64,000 nucleotides of DNA, from assembly GCA_963843465.1 (NCBI GenBank), contig CAWJKP010000002.1:1364001-1428000 (forward strand), written 5' to 3'. Position 1 is the stretch's first letter. Each line of letters starts with the position of its first letter. Shown here in pieces: positions 62,853 to 64,000 of this stretch. Below the pieces are notes generated by a model. That model was not told the DNA's origin, searched no databases, and saw only the letters and a program-made list of their open reading frames with translations. The DNA is from CAWJKP01 sp963843465. Its GTDB lineage: Bacteria; Planctomycetota; Planctomycetia; Pirellulales; Thermoguttaceae. Both the position numbers and the translations under genes were made by a program.

Positions 62853-64000
62853 TTACAGCGCCGATCGGATGATCTTGGCTGCCGCCTCTTCCTGCCGCGG
62901 GGTGAGCCGCGAGGGGATCGGCAAAAGGATGGAGCGGGCAAAGAGGGCGTCGCTGCGAGGGCAAGCGCCCTTGCGGTAATCGCAAACGCTCTGCTTGTTC
63001 TGCGGCAAGTTCCAGGGGTTGCCGGCCGGCGAGAGCGGCACTTTGCCCACCAGTTGCTGGACGTTGTAGTAGATGTGCAGGCCGTACTCGGCCAAACGAA
63101 CGGCGCTGGCCAGTCCCGCGGCCTGCATCCGCCCGACCAGCCGCCGCGCCCGGGGCTCGTCCTCCAGCACCAGGACCAGGAACGCTCCGGCGTCGCCGGC
63201 CGGGTCATTGAGCCGCCGGAAGCCCAGCGCGGGCGTGCCGGCCAGCGCGGCCTTGATCCGCTGCTTGGAGGCCCGCATGTGCCGCACGATCGCCGGCAGC
63301 TTCTTGAGCTGCTGCGCGGCGACGGCCGCCGTCAACTCGCTCATCCGCCGCCCGCCGCCCCAGGTGACCGCCCCCGCCGGGTTGGGCTCGCTGCCGACCC
63401 AGGGGATGCCCAGATCGTGGGCGGCGTTGGAGCGCTCGTAGAGCTTGGCGTCGTTGGTGACGATCAGCCCGCCCTCGCCGGCCGTGGCGTTCTTGTTCCA
63501 TTGCAGGCTGAAAATGCCCAGGTCGCCCAGCGAGCCGAGCTTGCGGCCGTGAAAGCTGCCGCCGTTGGCCTGGGCGCAGTCCTCCAGCACGGGGATTCCG
63601 TGCCTGCCGGCAACGGCCATGATGGCCTCCATGTCGCAGGCGCGCCGGCCATGTGGACGGGGACGATGAGCATCGTGCGGGGAGTGATCTTCCGCGCCAG
63701 ATCCTGGGGATCCATGCAGAAACTGCCGTCCACTTCGCAGAGCACGGGGATGGCGTTGGCCTGGACCACCGCGCCGGCCGTGGCGACCCAGAAGAACGCC
63801 GGCACGATGACTTCGCAGCCCGGCCCGATCCCCAGCGCCGTCATGGCGGTGGCCAGGGCCCCCGTGCCGCTGTTGACGGCCAGGGCGTGCTTGACGCCGT
63901 AGAACTTGCACGCGGTCTGCTCCAGCATCTCGGCGTACTTCGGCTTTTTCAGTCCATAGTAGCGGAACAGCGAGCGGCGGCGGAGCACGTCCAACACGGC
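62853..64000 (-). CDS. DegT/DnrJ/EryC1/StrS-family aminotransferase, partial, one frameshift
   Basis: The PLP enzyme lacks its N-terminus (the frame reaches the window edge). NSGTGALATAMTALGIGPGC is the PLP phosphate/nucleotide segment, VPAFFWVATAGAVVQANAIP follows, and LQWNKNATAGEGGLIV holds the Schiff-base lysine. One base is missing near 63640, between VPVHMAGAP and CDMEAIMAVAGRHGIPVLED. These enzymes make amino sugars for glycans or antibiotics; it may serve surface polysaccharide. Gene continues beyond 64000. Confidence 0.88.
   Translation of the reverse strand, partial: RVGRAPPPLAVPLLWTEKAEVRRDAGADRVQVLRRQARPGRQQRHGGPGHRHDGAGDRAGLRSHRAGVLLGRHGRRGGPGQRHPRALRSGRQFLHGSPGSGAEDHSPHDAHRPRPHGRRACDMEAIMAVAGRHGIPVLEDCAQANGGSFHGRKLGSLGDLGIFSLQWNKNATAGEGGLIVTNDAKLYERSNAAHDLGIPWVGSEPNPAGAVTWGGGRRMSELTAAVAAQQLKKLPAIVRHMRASKQRIKAALAGTPALGFRRLNDPAGDAGAFLVLVLEDEPRARRLVGRMQAAGLASAVRLAEYGLHIYYNVQQLVGKVPLSPAGNPWNLPQNKQSVCDYRKGACPRSDALFARSILLPIPSRLTPRQEEAAAKIIRSAL

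Overview
The window is GC-rich, densely coded bacterial DNA that most likely comes from a member of the Planctomycetota (Pirellulales-like), probably a draft or metagenome-assembled genome. The evidence is a LEPR-type N-terminal export motif on a calpain-like protease, the DPYYKWLGI N-terminal domain seen on planctomycete membrane proteins, several Tat-exported Gfo/Idh/MocA oxidoreductases and TIM-barrel isomerases, a Ser/Thr kinase, expanded Uma2 nucleases and two sigma-54 activators. No rRNA, tRNA, CRISPR array, prophage or complete insertion sequence was recognised.

Layout. 0-8 kb: core metabolism (fabI, hemB, pyrF, metK) with a broken Ser/Thr kinase. 8-18 kb: two Uma2 nucleases, a secreted trypsin-like protease, a small-protein/HNH nuclease pair, an FGGY sugar kinase, a Tat-exported oxidoreductase and an orphan Phd-like antitoxin. 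17.9-23.8 kb: a type I restriction-modification locus (hsdR-hsdM-hsdS plus a small downstream ORF) with an amber codon early in hsdR and a frameshift near the end of hsdS. 24-28.6 kb: an HTH/zinc-ribbon protein and an overlapping histidine kinase / sigma-54 response regulator pair. 28.7-33.3 kb: two tandem DPYYKWLGI-domain membrane proteins with a duplicated 5' leader; the second carries ricin-like and SUMF1-like domains. 33-36 kb: cutA and an exported transglutaminase-like protein. 35.8-41.2 kb: kdsD, kdsC and a very large LptC/LptA-like protein, which points to Kdo-containing lipopolysaccharide. 41.7-49.8 kb: class II aldolase, pcm, exported calpain-like protease, an oxidoreductase, an HD-GYP protein, a sugar isomerase and a membrane-STAS protein. 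50-54.8 kb: a four-gene sugar/polyol operon (UroD-like, TIM-barrel isomerase, oxidoreductase, galactose mutarotase). 55.6-62.2 kb: a one-strand array of a GAF/sigma-54 activator, small membrane protein, STAS protein, EmrA, EmrB and a sensorless histidine-kinase core, with a good sigma-54 promoter match behind the activator. 62.8-64 kb: a DegT-family aminotransferase running off the window.

Two genome-scale features stand out. First, the gaps, and several coding regions, are full of short palindromes of at least ten unrelated sequences that nearly all begin with GTAG, the head tetranucleotide of REP elements; larger palindromic elements and heptamer arrays accompany them. They supply stop codons and C-termini (metK, pyrF, cutA) and have been inserted in frame into the Lpt-like gene. 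Second, about ten otherwise convincing genes carry a single-base frameshift, which suggests residual assembly error; the gene models below span these breaks.

The best candidate for an undescribed system is the 55.6-62.2 kb module, in which a sigma-54 activator appears to control an operon linking STAS and histidine-kinase signalling proteins to an EmrAB efflux pump.
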